Notes: generated by a model from the sequence alone, not told the origin. Shown: positions 55,501 to 63,821, counted from the first letter of the stretch. The stretch is DNA of 64,000 bases from Mucilaginibacter sp. SJ (GCF_028993635.1 NZ_CP118631.1:5146001-5210000); one strand, 5' to 3'. Made by a program: numbers and translations.

Positions 55501-56725
55501 AATTATTGGCGACAGTTTAAGGCTTCGCCAGATCCTGATCAATTTAATTAGTAACGCTATTAAGTTTACCAAAAAGGGTGAAATTTATGTAGCCGTGCAT
55601 TTGCTCAGCATATCAGAAGATAACCACATCGAATTAGGCTTTGAGATAAAAGATACCGGCATTGGCATTTCTGCCGATAAGCTGCACCGTTTATTTAAAG
55701 CGTTTTCGCAGGTTGATTCATCAACCACCCGGCAATACGGAGGTACAGGTCTTGGCCTGGTTATCAGCGAACAACTTGTAAAATTAATGGGCGGCAAAAT
55801 CAGCGTGGAAAGTGAAGTTGATAAAGGAAGTACGTTCAGGTTTTCTATTCACTCGCAAAAAAGTTTACTGCAGGACCCTGTACAAATAAACCACACTATG
55901 CAGGGATTCGAAAAGAGTGAAATTTTGGTTGTAGATGATAATGATACCAATTGCAGGATTTTAAAGGCTCAGCTGGAGCAGTGGCAACTAAGCCCGGTAG
56001 TAGCCAAATCGGGCGAACTGGCTCTTGAGATCCTGGCGCAGCAGCATGATTTTAAGCTTGTTATTACCGATATGCAAATGCCCTTTATGGATGGGATTGA
56101 ACTGGCAACCTTAATACGGGCCAAATACCCCGAATTACCTATAATGCTGTTGAGCTCCATCAGTTATGTTTTCCATAAAGATAACCCCGGTTTGTTTTGT
56201 TCTATACTAACCAAACCTGCAAAACAGCATAATTTATATAAGCACATTATAAAGGAGCTTGGCAAGCATGTAAATTCTGCCACTCATGAGCCACTGCACA
56301 GCGATACTGCAAATCATAAACTGCCTGATAATTTTTCGGAAAGCTACCCATTGAGGATTTTGGTTGCCGAAGATAACCAGATGAACCAGAAACTGATCAT
56401 GAAGATATTGAGTAAATTAGGATATGAAGCTGCTTTGGCAGCAGACGGTCTGGAGGTACTGGATTTGGTTAATAAAAAAACGTTCGATGTTATTTTAATG
56501 GATGTACAAATGCCTAAAATGGATGGCCTGGAAGCCACGCGAATAATAAAGAAGCGTTTCCCCGAACGGCCCTTTATTATTGCGATGACGGCCAACGCCC
56601 TCCAATCCGACCTGCAAATTTGTATAGATGCAGGTATGGACGATTATATAAGCAAACCATTTAAATTGGATGACCTGGTTAAAAAACTGGTGAAATGGGC
56701 AGGGAAGCATACAAGTGACACGTAA
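52583..56725 (+). CDS. Hybrid sensor kinase with propeller input and two receiver domains, no HTH
   Basis: Input as in the HTCS proteins: signal peptide ending in SYSQ, a propeller of roughly 14 repeats (LWIGT, IWIGTDGGG, about 30-690), Y_Y_Y (about 730-795), membrane helix near 800-822. Then a coiled coil (about 830-860), HisKA with H in MSHEIRTPMNGVIGM near 872, HATPase with YGGTGLGLVISEQL, receiver 1 with Asp in ITDMQMPF near 1162, and receiver 2 with Asp in LMDVQMPKMDG near 1305. There is no DNA-binding domain and no Hpt, so output must pass through another protein. Receiver 1 reads LSSISYVFHK where the switch Thr would be, so it may be a diverged relay domain. Confidence 0.92.
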   Translation: MRPILLFIWCLYLLFPGLSYSQTPALKFKQLSTNEGLSQSHVVTIIKDSRGFMWFGTEDGLNKYDGYKFTHYKHDQNNKTTIIDNYVLAITEDSYHNLWIGTESGLDRFDRASNTFIHYSNHLTFAVQSVFLDSKKRMWLGTSKGLYLFNAANGSFKRFTHAANGTNSIANDFIYQVTEDNNGWLWIGTDDGLFHFNPQNGKFIGYVHDPANQNSIGASWVKAVYKDSKGNIWAGTHGGGLALYNNKNNSFINFKHDPDNSNSICHNDILSILENSDGKLWIGTENGGISVLDYPANKFTCYKFDANDHYSLSNNSVYCLYKDDTGNTWIGTYSGGVDFLPGFGDKFSSYSQNPNNPNSLSNNNVLAISGDDSDENIWIGTDGGGLNLFNRKKKTFVHYLHSDNNSNTISNNYVMAIVPINKDVIGIGYHIGGFDLFDKKKGTFTHHMPQANNPRSLSLSDINNMYKDRDGNIWLGTWKGGLNHYNVKTGLFTRYRNNPEDNNSIGSDIVTSVFQDKQGNMWIGTDNGLDVLNPKTGRFTHYRHDEGDKHSLSNNTIEAVTQTDNGDIWIGTNGGGLNLFNKHSQTFTIFTERQGLPNNVIYSILKDRKGNFWLSTNKGISRFNPKTKAIRNYGMSDGLQGDEFKGHSGFQTADGEMFFGGVNGFSTFYPDSLKDNDFIPPVYITGLQIFNKEISAGAKNSPLQKDISETDSINLSYKHSVLTFEFAALNYTIPEKNQYAYKLEGFDKDWNYVGNKRTATYTNLDPGSYTFRVKASNNDGKWNNKGTFIIINIKPPFWLTWWFKLIVALIFIISGPAFYLIRTRSILKQKAELERQVKERTEQLARAIEVEKKLAVEAEEANKAKSIFLATMSHEIRTPMNGVIGMASLLAETPLDEEQRTFAESIQTCGEDLLAVINDILDFSKIESGNMELEEKDFSLRTCIEEVFDVFALKAAHLKLDLVYQIDYDVPAQIIGDSLRLRQILINLISNAIKFTKKGEIYVAVHLLSISEDNHIELGFEIKDTGIGISADKLHRLFKAFSQVDSSTTRQYGGTGLGLVISEQLVKLMGGKISVESEVDKGSTFRFSIHSQKSLLQDPVQINHTMQGFEKSEILVVDDNDTNCRILKAQLEQWQLSPVVAKSGELALEILAQQHDFKLVITDMQMPFMDGIELATLIRAKYPELPIMLLSSISYVFHKDNPGLFCSILTKPAKQHNLYKHIIKELGKHVNSATHEPLHSDTANHKLPDNFSESYPLRILVAEDNQMNQKLIMKILSKLGYEAALAADGLEVLDLVNKKTFDVILMDVQMPKMDGLEATRIIKKRFPERPFIIAMTANALQSDLQICIDAGMDDYISKPFKLDDLVKKLVKWAGKHTSDT

Positions 56726-56757
56726 CCCTGAACAGCAGGATATCAAGCGGAATAAAA

Positions 56758-56788
56758 TTGTGAAATATCAATGAAAATTATACTTTTG
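56758..56788 (+). promoter_or_regulatory. Promoter of tRNA-Asn copy 2
   Basis: TTGTG at 56758-56762, 18 bases, then TACTTTTG at 56781-56788. It shares the -33 box and spacer length with copy 1. Confidence 0.75.
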
Positions 56789-56810
56789 CAAACTCCAAAC
56801 CGGATTAGAT

Positions 56811-56884
56811 TCCTGAGTAGCTCAGCCGGTTAGAGCATCTGACTGTTAATCAGAGGGTCGCTGGTTCGAGCCCAGCCTCAGGAG
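56811..56884 (+). tRNA. tRNA-Asn (GTT anticodon), copy 2
   Basis: Base-for-base the same 74-base cloverleaf as 49706-49779: acceptor TCCTGAG/CTCAGGA, anticodon loop with GTT, discriminator G at 56884. The 18 bases before it (ACCGGATTAGAT words) and the terminator after it are also shared. Confidence 0.96.
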
Positions 56885-56888
56885 CAAA

Positions 56889-56914
56889 GCCTCACATGTC
56901 TGTGGGGCTTTTTT
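56889..56914 (+). terminator. Terminator of tRNA-Asn copy 2
   Basis: GCCTCACA pairs with TGTGGGGC around TGTC, followed by six T. One A-to-G change relative to copy 1 makes a T-G wobble, so the stem is preserved. Confidence 0.88.
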
Positions 56915-57014
56915 ATTTGATACAGCCCGGACTGATCCATTAAAATTCAGATCTCTCATTTCCTGAAACCAAAAGGTTCAATAGCTTTGCAATCCAACAA
57001 AAAGGTTAATTATT

Positions 57015-57431
57015 ATGGAATACTCAAAAACCTATATTGCCAAAGATGAGCATATAGATGTACAGGAGATCATGGATGGTTTATATTATCCGTTTTATAT
57101 GGAATATTGCAGGCATGATTATATCAGGGAAATATTGGGGTTTGATCTTGAAACCGAAGCTAAAAACGGCATTTACATGGTACTTTCAAACTATAGCATC
57201 AGCTTTCTCAGATCACTGAAAAAGGGCGATGAATTTAAAGTTACCTGCACCTTGTATACTGATAAAGGGGGCTTACCCAAGCTGCACTTTAAACAATCAA
57301 TAATATGCAACAATAAGGTAATGACCAAAGCTGTATTTACGGGCACCTGTGTGCCGGCAACTGGCGGCAGACCGTATTTACCGGCCTCGGTATTAGAAAA
57401 AATAAAGGATGCCCCTGTTCTTGAAGATTAA
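57015..57431 (+). CDS. Hotdog-fold acyl-CoA thioesterase (4HBT/YbgC type)
   Basis: Cytosolic hotdog thioesterase hydrolysing acyl-CoA. Seen: the helix block MDGLYYPFYMEYCRHDYIREILGFD, typical of the YbgC/FadM group, then GIYMVLSNYSISFLRSLKKGDEF and LHFKQSIICNNKVMTKAVFTG as the sheet. At 138 residues it has normal length. The Asp usually found before the helix is at position 37-38 of the family motif (MDG here). It lies after tRNA-Asn copy 2 and ends at a terminator facing the DoxX gene. Confidence 0.85.
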   Translation: MEYSKTYIAKDEHIDVQEIMDGLYYPFYMEYCRHDYIREILGFDLETEAKNGIYMVLSNYSISFLRSLKKGDEFKVTCTLYTDKGGLPKLHFKQSIICNNKVMTKAVFTGTCVPATGGRPYLPASVLEKIKDAPVLED

Positions 57432-57490
57432 GTGACCGGCAGAGCACCTGCCCCTGCCGGATAATTATGCAGCAGGGGTAATATTATACA

Positions 57491-57519
57491 AAAGAGGCTA
57501 CCTGTGGGATAGCCTCTTT
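57491..57519. terminator. Bidirectional terminator between convergent genes
   Basis: AAAGAGGCTA (57491-57500) pairs with TAGCCTCTTT (57510-57519). A and T ends serve both the thioesterase and the DoxX-like gene. The T run is short on each side. Confidence 0.6.
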
Positions 57520-57585
57520 GGGGATTGCTTAAAGCCTGAAATAACCGAAGTGTTTATGAACCCGCCTGCTGCAAATTAGCATTGC

Positions 57586-57981
57586 TTATAAAGCGGCAGG
57601 AACTACATACGTGGCCGGATAAAGTTTACGGAACATCAGGTAGGTTACCGTTACCATGATAAATGCAACAATGGCATCAATGGTGGCGGGAAAACCGAGC
57701 ACAGCGATTTTAGACAAAAAAGCAAATATAATATCGAAGAAAATACCTGCAAATACCCATTCTTTTAATCTAAGCAATCTGTTAGGTGTTAAAAGAACTG
57801 CTACTCCCGATAGTTTAGCGACACCAAGAATATAAATAAAGTGCGGAGGGTAGCCCAGTTTTAAGGTGATATCCCACACAAACTGATTTTTGGTCAGCTC
57901 GCCAAATCCGCTTGCAGCAAACCATAATGAAGTCATTGCTGTTCCTATCCAATAGATTGTTTTTACTGTTTTTGTTGTCAT
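57586..57981 (-). CDS. DoxX-like family membrane protein
   Basis: Small four-helix membrane protein. The start is the ATG at 57981, since the 35 residues of the longer reading are hydrophilic and atypical. Helix segments: TIYWIGTAMTSLWFAASG, FIYILGVAKLSGVAVLL, EWVFAGIFFDIIFAF, and ATIDAIVAFIMVTVTYLM. The GVAKLSGVAVLLTP block is typical of DoxX-like (PF13564) proteins. Function in this family is not established. 131 residues. Confidence 0.85.
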   Translation of the reverse strand: MTTKTVKTIYWIGTAMTSLWFAASGFGELTKNQFVWDITLKLGYPPHFIYILGVAKLSGVAVLLTPNRLLRLKEWVFAGIFFDIIFAFLSKIAVLGFPATIDAIVAFIMVTVTYLMFRKLYPATYVVPAAL

Positions 57982-58360
57982 GATATGTAGTTTTGAGTTG
58001 TTTGATGGCTCAAAATTGTGGCAAAAACAACGGAGATCTAACCACTTTCGGGATGAAGCAGACAAACTAAGCTGCCGGCCGGACAATCCAGGCCCCGACT
58101 TCCATATGTCATTGATCCAAACTGCTTCAATACGTTAATTAAAGCCTGCCATAAAGTTTTTTGTCCCGCTGATTGCTGTGGTCACGGTGATAGGCGGATA
58201 AACTAAAAACGATGGCGTAGGAAAGACGGGTTTTATCATGCTGTTAATTGGATTAAGGTGTAATGCCTGGACCTAATTTTTTCAATGGTTGAAATGTCCG
58301 GTTCAGGGACTTCTTTGTCGGGTTAAAGCACTTGAGCTCGGTATGCGGCAAGTTGAAATA

Positions 58361-58368
58361 TACTTTTG
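58361..58368 (+). promoter_or_regulatory. -7 box before the alpha/beta hydrolase
   Basis: TACTTTTG matches TAnnTTTG and lies 27 bases before the ATG at 58396. The expected -33 TTTG is not at the usual spacing (only TTGAG at 58332). Nothing else is recognised in 57982-58395. Confidence 0.4.
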
Positions 58369-58395
58369 GGAGTAAATCAATAAATACTTAACAAA

Positions 58396-59187
58396 ATGAA
58401 AACTCAAATCAACATTACCAAACTAACAATAGCTGCTGCCGCGGTCTTTTTATCCACTTTCAGCCCCAAAAATAGTTTGGCTCAAACTGCACCTGCTGTA
58501 AAGAACATTGTGATAGTACACGGCGCTTTTGCCGATGCATCGGGATGGGAAGGTGTATATAGAATATTAAAAAAGGATGGATACAACGTAACTCTTGTGC
58601 AAAACCCACTTACTTCGCTCAATGATGACGTTGCCGCAACCAATCGCGCCCTTGAAAAACAGGATGGCCCTGCTGTGCTGGTAGGGCATTCATGGGGCGG
58701 TTCGGTAATTACCGAAGCCGGCGTATCGCCCAAAGTAGCAAGTTTGGTATATGTTGCGGCTTTTGCGCCGGAAGTTGGCCAGTCGACCCTTGATGTTTAT
58801 CAGTCGGGCCCGGCACTTGCGAAAAATGGTATCCTGCCTGCCGATAGAAATGGTTTGGTGTATTTTGATAAAGCGCTCTTTCACGAATGTTTTGCAGCTG
58901 ATCTGAATGAAGCGAAAGCAGATTTCATGTTTGATTCACAGCAGCCAATTGTTGGCTCAAGCTTTGTAACTCCATTAACACAGGCGGCCTGGAAAACCAA
59001 ACCAGCTTACGGTATTGTAGCCACTATGGACAAAGCCATCAACCCCGAACTGGAACGTGCAATGTATAAGCGTGCCGGGGCTGTAGTCACCGAGGTTAAA
59101 GGCAGTCACGTTATATTTATATCGCAGGCCGCCGCCGTGGCCCGTGTAATTGAAGCTGCGGCAAAAAATGGTTCTGAAAAAAAATAA
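58396..59187 (+). CDS. Secreted alpha/beta-hydrolase esterase
   Basis: Serine hydrolase with a signal peptide (about 29 residues ending in NSLAQ). Nucleophile elbow VGHSWGGSV near residue 100, with the oxyanion region VHGAFADASGWEG upstream. The candidate acid is Asp in MDKAINPEL near 211 and the His is in VKGSHVIFIS near 237. The length, 263 residues, is normal for the AB_hydrolase_6 group. The substrate is unknown. It is monocistronic, with a -7 box upstream and a terminator downstream. Confidence 0.9.
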   Translation: MKTQINITKLTIAAAAVFLSTFSPKNSLAQTAPAVKNIVIVHGAFADASGWEGVYRILKKDGYNVTLVQNPLTSLNDDVAATNRALEKQDGPAVLVGHSWGGSVITEAGVSPKVASLVYVAAFAPEVGQSTLDVYQSGPALAKNGILPADRNGLVYFDKALFHECFAADLNEAKADFMFDSQQPIVGSSFVTPLTQAAWKTKPAYGIVATMDKAINPELERAMYKRAGAVVTEVKGSHVIFISQAAAVARVIEAAAKNGSEKK

Positions 59188-59223
59188 GGTGATCTTATTT
59201 TAATTCATTTACTAAAGAGATAG

Positions 59224-59256
59224 AAGGGGGCGACTGTTTTAACGGTTGCCCCTTTT
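59224..59256 (+). terminator. Terminator after the alpha/beta-hydrolase gene
   Basis: AAGGGGGCGACTG pairs imperfectly with CGGTTGCCCCTTTT and ends in TTTT. It is 37 bases after the gene's stop. Confidence 0.65.
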
Positions 59257-59629
59257 CCTGTTGATGAGCGGTATGTAATCTTTGCCATGATGGTGTTGAA
59301 TACTGCTACGAGTTCCACCAGGTTGTTCCGCAGATTTAAGGTAGCCCGTAAAACCAATTGATAAAGCCAGTCTGGTAAAATATATGGTATAGCAAGCATA
59401 GGTCAAACCCATAGAGGTTTACATTACGCAAACTCATCTATTGCCTGCTGGCCTATAATAGCCTCTCGCAGATTTAGTTAGCTTGCAAATAAAAACGATC
59501 AAATTCAAGCAATCAATTTGAGTTGCCCCCGGGCGGGCTTCGGGCATTGACGGGGCTGTTTTCTGCAACCTTGCCCTTTGTAGGATTTGATTGTCGGTAA
59601 CAGATTTTAATGATAGAGCTCAACGATGA

Positions 59630-59690
59630 TTGCACCAGAGGTGCGAAAGGGTTTTAGAAAGACAGACAGGTGTGCGTACCTGCTTTTAAG
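59630..59690. repeat. Degenerate fragment of the MITE-like element
   Basis: TGATTGCACCAGAGGTGC and the following GAAAGGGTTTTAGAAA copy one end of the element at 34227-34424 with changes. The second hairpin CAGGT...ACCTG ends in TTTT. The flanking gap 59257-59629 holds nothing else I can support. Confidence 0.5.
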
Positions 59691-59693
59691 TAA

Positions 59694-59743
59694 ACAAAAA
59701 ACCAGGATAGGAAATGCATTTTTAGCATTTCCTATCCTGGTTT
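59694..59743 (-). terminator. Strong terminator after the Tat hydrolase
   Basis: A perfect 19-pair stem (AAACCAGGATAGGAAATGC at 59699-59717 with 59725-59743) and a seven-base loop. On the minus strand it is followed by a T run, 28 bases beyond the hydrolase stop. Confidence 0.85.
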
Positions 59744-59770
59744 ACGTGTTATTTTAAAAAGATTGATTAT

Positions 59771-60829
59771 TTATCTGGCAAAGCTTTCGGCCTCTATAAT
59801 TGCGTCAGCAAAAGCTTTAGGAGCTTCCTGCGGCAGGTTGTGGCCTATGCCACCGTTAATAGTATGATGTGCATACTTACCTTTAAAGCGGGCAGCATAA
59901 TCAGCAGGCTTAGGATGAGGAGCTCCATTGGCATCGCCTTCAAGCGTTACAGAAGGTACAATGATTGGAGGCGCGGTTGCCAGTTTTCTTTCCAGGTCAT
60001 CATATTTTGTCTCACCTTCGGCAAGGCCCAGGCGCCAGCGATAATTGTGGATCACGATGGCAACATGGTCGGGGTTGTCAAAAGACGGGGCGGTTTGCGC
60101 GAAAGTGGCGTCGTCAAATTTCCACTTAGGTGATGCTGTTTCCCAGATGAGCCTGTTAAAATCACGCCGGTTTGCCTCGTAACCTATTTGGCCGCGCTCG
60201 GTACTAAAATAAAACTGGTACCACCATGATAGTTCTGCTTTGGGCGGCAGTGGTTTTTTATTTGCTTCCTGGCTGCCTATCAGGTAACCGCTTACCGAAA
60301 CCATTGCTTTACAACGTTCGGGCCATAAGGCCGCCACGATGTTAGCTGTACGTGCGCCCCAGTCAAACCCGCCGATGATTGCACGGTCTATTTTCAGGGC
60401 GTCCATCAGTGCGATAACATCAGTAGCTATTGCTGCCTGCTGTCCGTTCCTGAAAGTTTGTGCCGAAAGGAATTGCGTTGTACCATGGCCGCGCAAATGA
60501 GGTACAATAACCCTGTAACCGGCTTTGGCAAGTATGGCTGATACCTCAGTATAACTATGTATATCATATGGCCATCCGTGAAGCAGGATAACAGGCTGTC
60601 CGTTTGCCGGACCGCTTTCTGCATAGCCAATGTTAAGCAGGCCTGCATCTACTTGTTTGATCGAGTCGAAAGAAGCTGTAGAAAAAAGCGTATTGTTTTG
60701 CCGTGCCGGTGAATCTGCGTGCTTGGTTTCGGCTTTAAGTAAACCGAGACCGCCTAACTCTGCTGCTGCAACTGTTAATGCGGAGATACCAAGAAAGCGG
60801 CGACGGCTGAATGTTGTTTCATTGTTCAT
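59771..60829 (-). CDS. Tat-exported alpha/beta hydrolase (epoxide hydrolase/dehalogenase-like)
   Basis: Seen: a twin-arginine signal FSRRRFLGISALTVAAAELGG near residues 7-30. HGWPYDIHSY at about 84-93 is the oxyanion-hole region, and the nucleophile motif GGFDWGAR near 158 has Asp rather than Ser, as in epoxide hydrolases and haloalkane dehalogenases. GGIGHNLPQEAP near 327 carries the His. A cap region lies between about 185 and 260 (WWYQFYFSTERG). At 352 residues it is slightly long because of the leader. The Tat signal implies folding before export to the periplasm. Substrate is unknown. The other nearby hydrolase uses Ser, so the two are not interchangeable. Confidence 0.88.
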   Translation of the reverse strand: MNNETTFSRRRFLGISALTVAAAELGGLGLLKAETKHADSPARQNNTLFSTASFDSIKQVDAGLLNIGYAESGPANGQPVILLHGWPYDIHSYTEVSAILAKAGYRVIVPHLRGHGTTQFLSAQTFRNGQQAAIATDVIALMDALKIDRAIIGGFDWGARTANIVAALWPERCKAMVSVSGYLIGSQEANKKPLPPKAELSWWYQFYFSTERGQIGYEANRRDFNRLIWETASPKWKFDDATFAQTAPSFDNPDHVAIVIHNYRWRLGLAEGETKYDDLERKLATAPPIIVPSVTLEGDANGAPHPKPADYAARFKGKYAHHTINGGIGHNLPQEAPKAFADAIIEAESFAR

Positions 60830-61158
60830 GTTTTTCGGATTAGTTTGATTAATAATTCGCCTTCAGATGCTTTTCTCGTCGTCGGGCATAACAAAAGTAC
60901 ACCGGCACCAGGATTATGGAAGTGGTTGATGCATGAACCGGACAAATGGTGACTTCAGTCAGACATATTGCCCGCCAGATTTGCCATTATCTGTAATAGT
61001 TGGAAGTGGCAGAGCTGGTTGAAAGGCTGTAACAACTAATCCTTACAGTTTATCAGTACCGGCCAGGTTGTTTATACATCATTATTTTACTCGTGCATGT
61101 AACAATTAGCAACGATTGCTGTATTTTGCTGAAGTTTTTTTGTTAATACCCTGTCCGA
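60830..61158. other. Divergent gap between the Tat hydrolase and GH92
   Basis: 329 bases with no ORF of note and no palindrome. A partial -7-like word, TATTTTG, lies near 61120 but lacks the full consensus. Nothing further is supported. Confidence 0.4.
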
Positions 61159-63450
61159 ATGAAATTCATCTCCAAAATTGCAAACCGGTTTATTTATATC
61201 ATTTTCTTGTTGTTTCCGTGGCCGGTTTTTGCGCAAAACCTGGTTAAATATGTACAGCCAATGGCTGGTACTGCTATTGCAACCACCGCTTCGGCATTAA
61301 AGCATGGGCAGGCCGCCGATACGCGGTTTGCCAATACTATTCCCGCCGTTACATCCCCATTTGCAATGACACAATGGACACCCGAAACGGAATCCGGCGA
61401 AACCAAATGCGTACCTCCTTATTATTATAAGGACAGCCTGTTCAACGGCCTCCGTGGTTCGCACTGGTTAAGCGGTTCCTGTACGCAGGACTATGGCAGC
61501 TTTACCATCATGCCCATCACAGGCAAGCTAAAAACAGCTGATTATAGCGCCGCATTTAAACATACTGATGAACTGTCCTCGCCTCACGTTTATAGCATCA
61601 ATCTTAATCAATATAAAGTGAGTGCCTCGGTAACTTCCACAGAGCGTTGCGGTATGATGCAGTTTACCATGCAGCAGGCCGACAGCCTTTATTTATTGAT
61701 CAAAGCCAATAGTGATTATCATGAGGGTTTTGTGAAAGTAGATCAACAAAAGGGCGAAATATCGGGTTATAATCCTGCTCACCGTATTTACCAGGGATGG
61801 GGAAAAAGCGCAGGTTTCAGCGGTTTCTTTGTGATCAGGTTTGAACGGAGTTTAGGTAAAACGGGCACTTTTGCTGGCGATAAAATATTTATTGCAGATA
61901 GTATCAAAAACGATGCTGGTACAGGGGTTTATGCCGGATTTAAGCTCAATAAAGGCGAAAAGCTAACCATCAGGATTGGCACTTCGTTTACCAGTTTGGA
62001 AGGCGCCCGCAAAAACCTGCAGGCCGAAATGCCGGGATTTGATTTTGACAGGGTTGTAAAAAGCAGCAGGGTAAAATGGGAAAAAGCCTTAGGTCAAATC
62101 AACATCTCAACTAACAATGAGCGGGATAAACGGATCTTTTATACCTCGTTTTACCATGCCATGCAGCATCCGCGTCTTTTTAATGACGTTGACGGCAGAT
62201 ACCCGCGTTTTGCCGGCGATTATCAAATGGAACAATTATCAAACGGCAATTATTATGATGATTTTTCGATGTGGGATATTTACCGGGCACAGTTGCCGTT
62301 GTTTGAGATCCTGAACCCAACTTTGATCAATAACTTGGCAAAATCACTGATCCTGAAAGGTAAACAGGGCGGGTGGATGCCTGTTTTCCCCTGCTGGAAT
62401 AGCTATACATCCGAAATGATCGGCGATCATACGGCTTCTGTAATCAGTTCGGCATATTTAAAGGGGATCACTGATCTTGACGCTGAAGAAGCTTACCAAA
62501 TTTTAAGGCATAACGCTTTTGAATTACCTGCCAATAGCGCCGACTATGTAGAAGGCAAAGGCCGCAGGGCATTGGATAGCTATTTGAAATATCAATACAT
62601 CCCGTTAGAAGATAGCGTACGTGATGCCTTTCATAAAATGGAACAGGTGAGCCGTACAATGGAGTATGCTTATGATGATTACGCGCTGGCGCAATTTGCA
62701 AAAGCTTTAAAAAAACCTGCCGACTATACCTCGCTCACCAAACGGGCAAAATATTATGCCAATGTATTTGATGCTGCAAGTGGCTTTGTCCGCGGCAAGC
62801 ATGCTGATGGTACATGGGTATCTCCCTTTGATCCTGATAAAAAGGCGACTTATATTACAGAAGGTACCGCACGTCAATACACCTTTTATGTACCGCAGGA
62901 TGTGCCTGGTTTGTCAAAGTTGATGGGTGGGACGAAGAAACTGGAACAGTCGTTAGATAGCCTGTTTGGAAAAGGCGAGTATTGGCACGGGAATGAGCCT
63001 GGGCACCAGATTCCTTTTATGTATAATTATACACCATCGCCATGGAAAACGCAAGCCGCTGTACGCAAGATCCTGGCGACAGAATACAGTGATGGTCCGG
63101 GTGGTTTGGGAGGAAATGATGATGCCGGCCAAATGTCGGCCTGGTATCTGTTCGCTGCTATGGGTTTTTACCCGGTAAACCCGGTTTCCGGCGAGTACCT
63201 GTTGTGTTCACCTTTATTTGATAAAATTGCTATCACGCTTCAAAATGGCAAAAAGTTCGAGATCATCTGTCATAAACCGGCCCCCAAATCAATGTATATC
63301 CGATCGGTGAAATTGAATGGCAAAATAATGCCTAATAATTTTATCCGTTACAACGATATCAGGAACGGCGGTAAGCTCGACATATATCTGAACGATCAAC
63401 CGGGAAATAACTGGGCAGTTAAACCAATAAATCAACCTAAGGGGATGTAA
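61159..63450 (+). CDS. GH92 family exo-alpha-mannosidase
   Basis: Calcium-dependent inverting mannosidase that removes alpha-linked mannose from N-glycans or mannans. Signal peptide ends in WPVFAQ. N-terminal beta-sandwich (about residues 30-280) with YVQPMAGTA and FANTIPAVTSPFAMTQWTPE. The (alpha/alpha)6 barrel carries NYYDDFSMWDIYRAQLPLFE near 355. The acid Glu is in WHGNEPGHQIPFMYNY near 610, and the base Asp/Ca ligand block is GLGGNDDAGQMSAWYLFAAMG near 653. At 763 residues it is full length. It stands alone, so its glycan is unrelated or only loosely linked to the susCD PUL. Confidence 0.93.
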   Translation: MKFISKIANRFIYIIFLLFPWPVFAQNLVKYVQPMAGTAIATTASALKHGQAADTRFANTIPAVTSPFAMTQWTPETESGETKCVPPYYYKDSLFNGLRGSHWLSGSCTQDYGSFTIMPITGKLKTADYSAAFKHTDELSSPHVYSINLNQYKVSASVTSTERCGMMQFTMQQADSLYLLIKANSDYHEGFVKVDQQKGEISGYNPAHRIYQGWGKSAGFSGFFVIRFERSLGKTGTFAGDKIFIADSIKNDAGTGVYAGFKLNKGEKLTIRIGTSFTSLEGARKNLQAEMPGFDFDRVVKSSRVKWEKALGQINISTNNERDKRIFYTSFYHAMQHPRLFNDVDGRYPRFAGDYQMEQLSNGNYYDDFSMWDIYRAQLPLFEILNPTLINNLAKSLILKGKQGGWMPVFPCWNSYTSEMIGDHTASVISSAYLKGITDLDAEEAYQILRHNAFELPANSADYVEGKGRRALDSYLKYQYIPLEDSVRDAFHKMEQVSRTMEYAYDDYALAQFAKALKKPADYTSLTKRAKYYANVFDAASGFVRGKHADGTWVSPFDPDKKATYITEGTARQYTFYVPQDVPGLSKLMGGTKKLEQSLDSLFGKGEYWHGNEPGHQIPFMYNYTPSPWKTQAAVRKILATEYSDGPGGLGGNDDAGQMSAWYLFAAMGFYPVNPVSGEYLLCSPLFDKIAITLQNGKKFEIICHKPAPKSMYIRSVKLNGKIMPNNFIRYNDIRNGGKLDIYLNDQPGNNWAVKPINQPKGM

Positions 63451-63526
63451 TATCTTCGTCTTCCTGAGTGTCTAAATCCGGTACCGCTGAAGGTGAAATG
63501 ACGTCAAGCAGAGAGAGCCTGTCACC

Positions 63527-63738
63527 CAGGGTGCAATGTCATTAAGTTAAGGAAAATCCCCCAGAGGGGGAACAGGTTTGTAGCAAAATATTATACCGAT
63601 AACAACCGTGCCAGAGGTACGGAACACCGGAGTTGTGTACCGCTGGCACACCAAAAATCTATTCAAAATGGTTTCTACAAACCTTTTGCACCTCTGGTGC
63701 AGCATGTCAATCTCTTAACTTAATGACATTGCACCCTG
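63527..63738. repeat. MITE-like palindromic element, copy 2
   Basis: 212 bases bounded by perfect 25-base terminal inverted repeats (63527-63551 and 63714-63738, containing GCAATGTCATTAAGTTAAG). Inside, in reverse order to copy 1: a CCCCCAGAGGGGG hairpin, GTGCCAGAGGTAC...GTACCGCTGGCAC, and GCACCTCTGGTGC. There is no coding capacity. It lies 76 bases after the GH92 stop. The tail 63739-63821 has CCTGAGCCTGTCGAAGG-type repeat words and no gene. Confidence 0.85.
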
Positions 63739-63821
63739 AGCCTGTCGAAGGGTCGCGTGCGGAGGCCTTGCCCACCATGCTTCGACTGGCTGCCATTGAC
63801 ACATTGTTTAGGTATTGATTT

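Noticed and set aside
49706..56884. tRNA-Asn pair as attachment sites of an integrated element
   Set aside because: No integrase or mobility gene lies between them, and the duplication includes promoter and terminator, which an att duplication would not produce.
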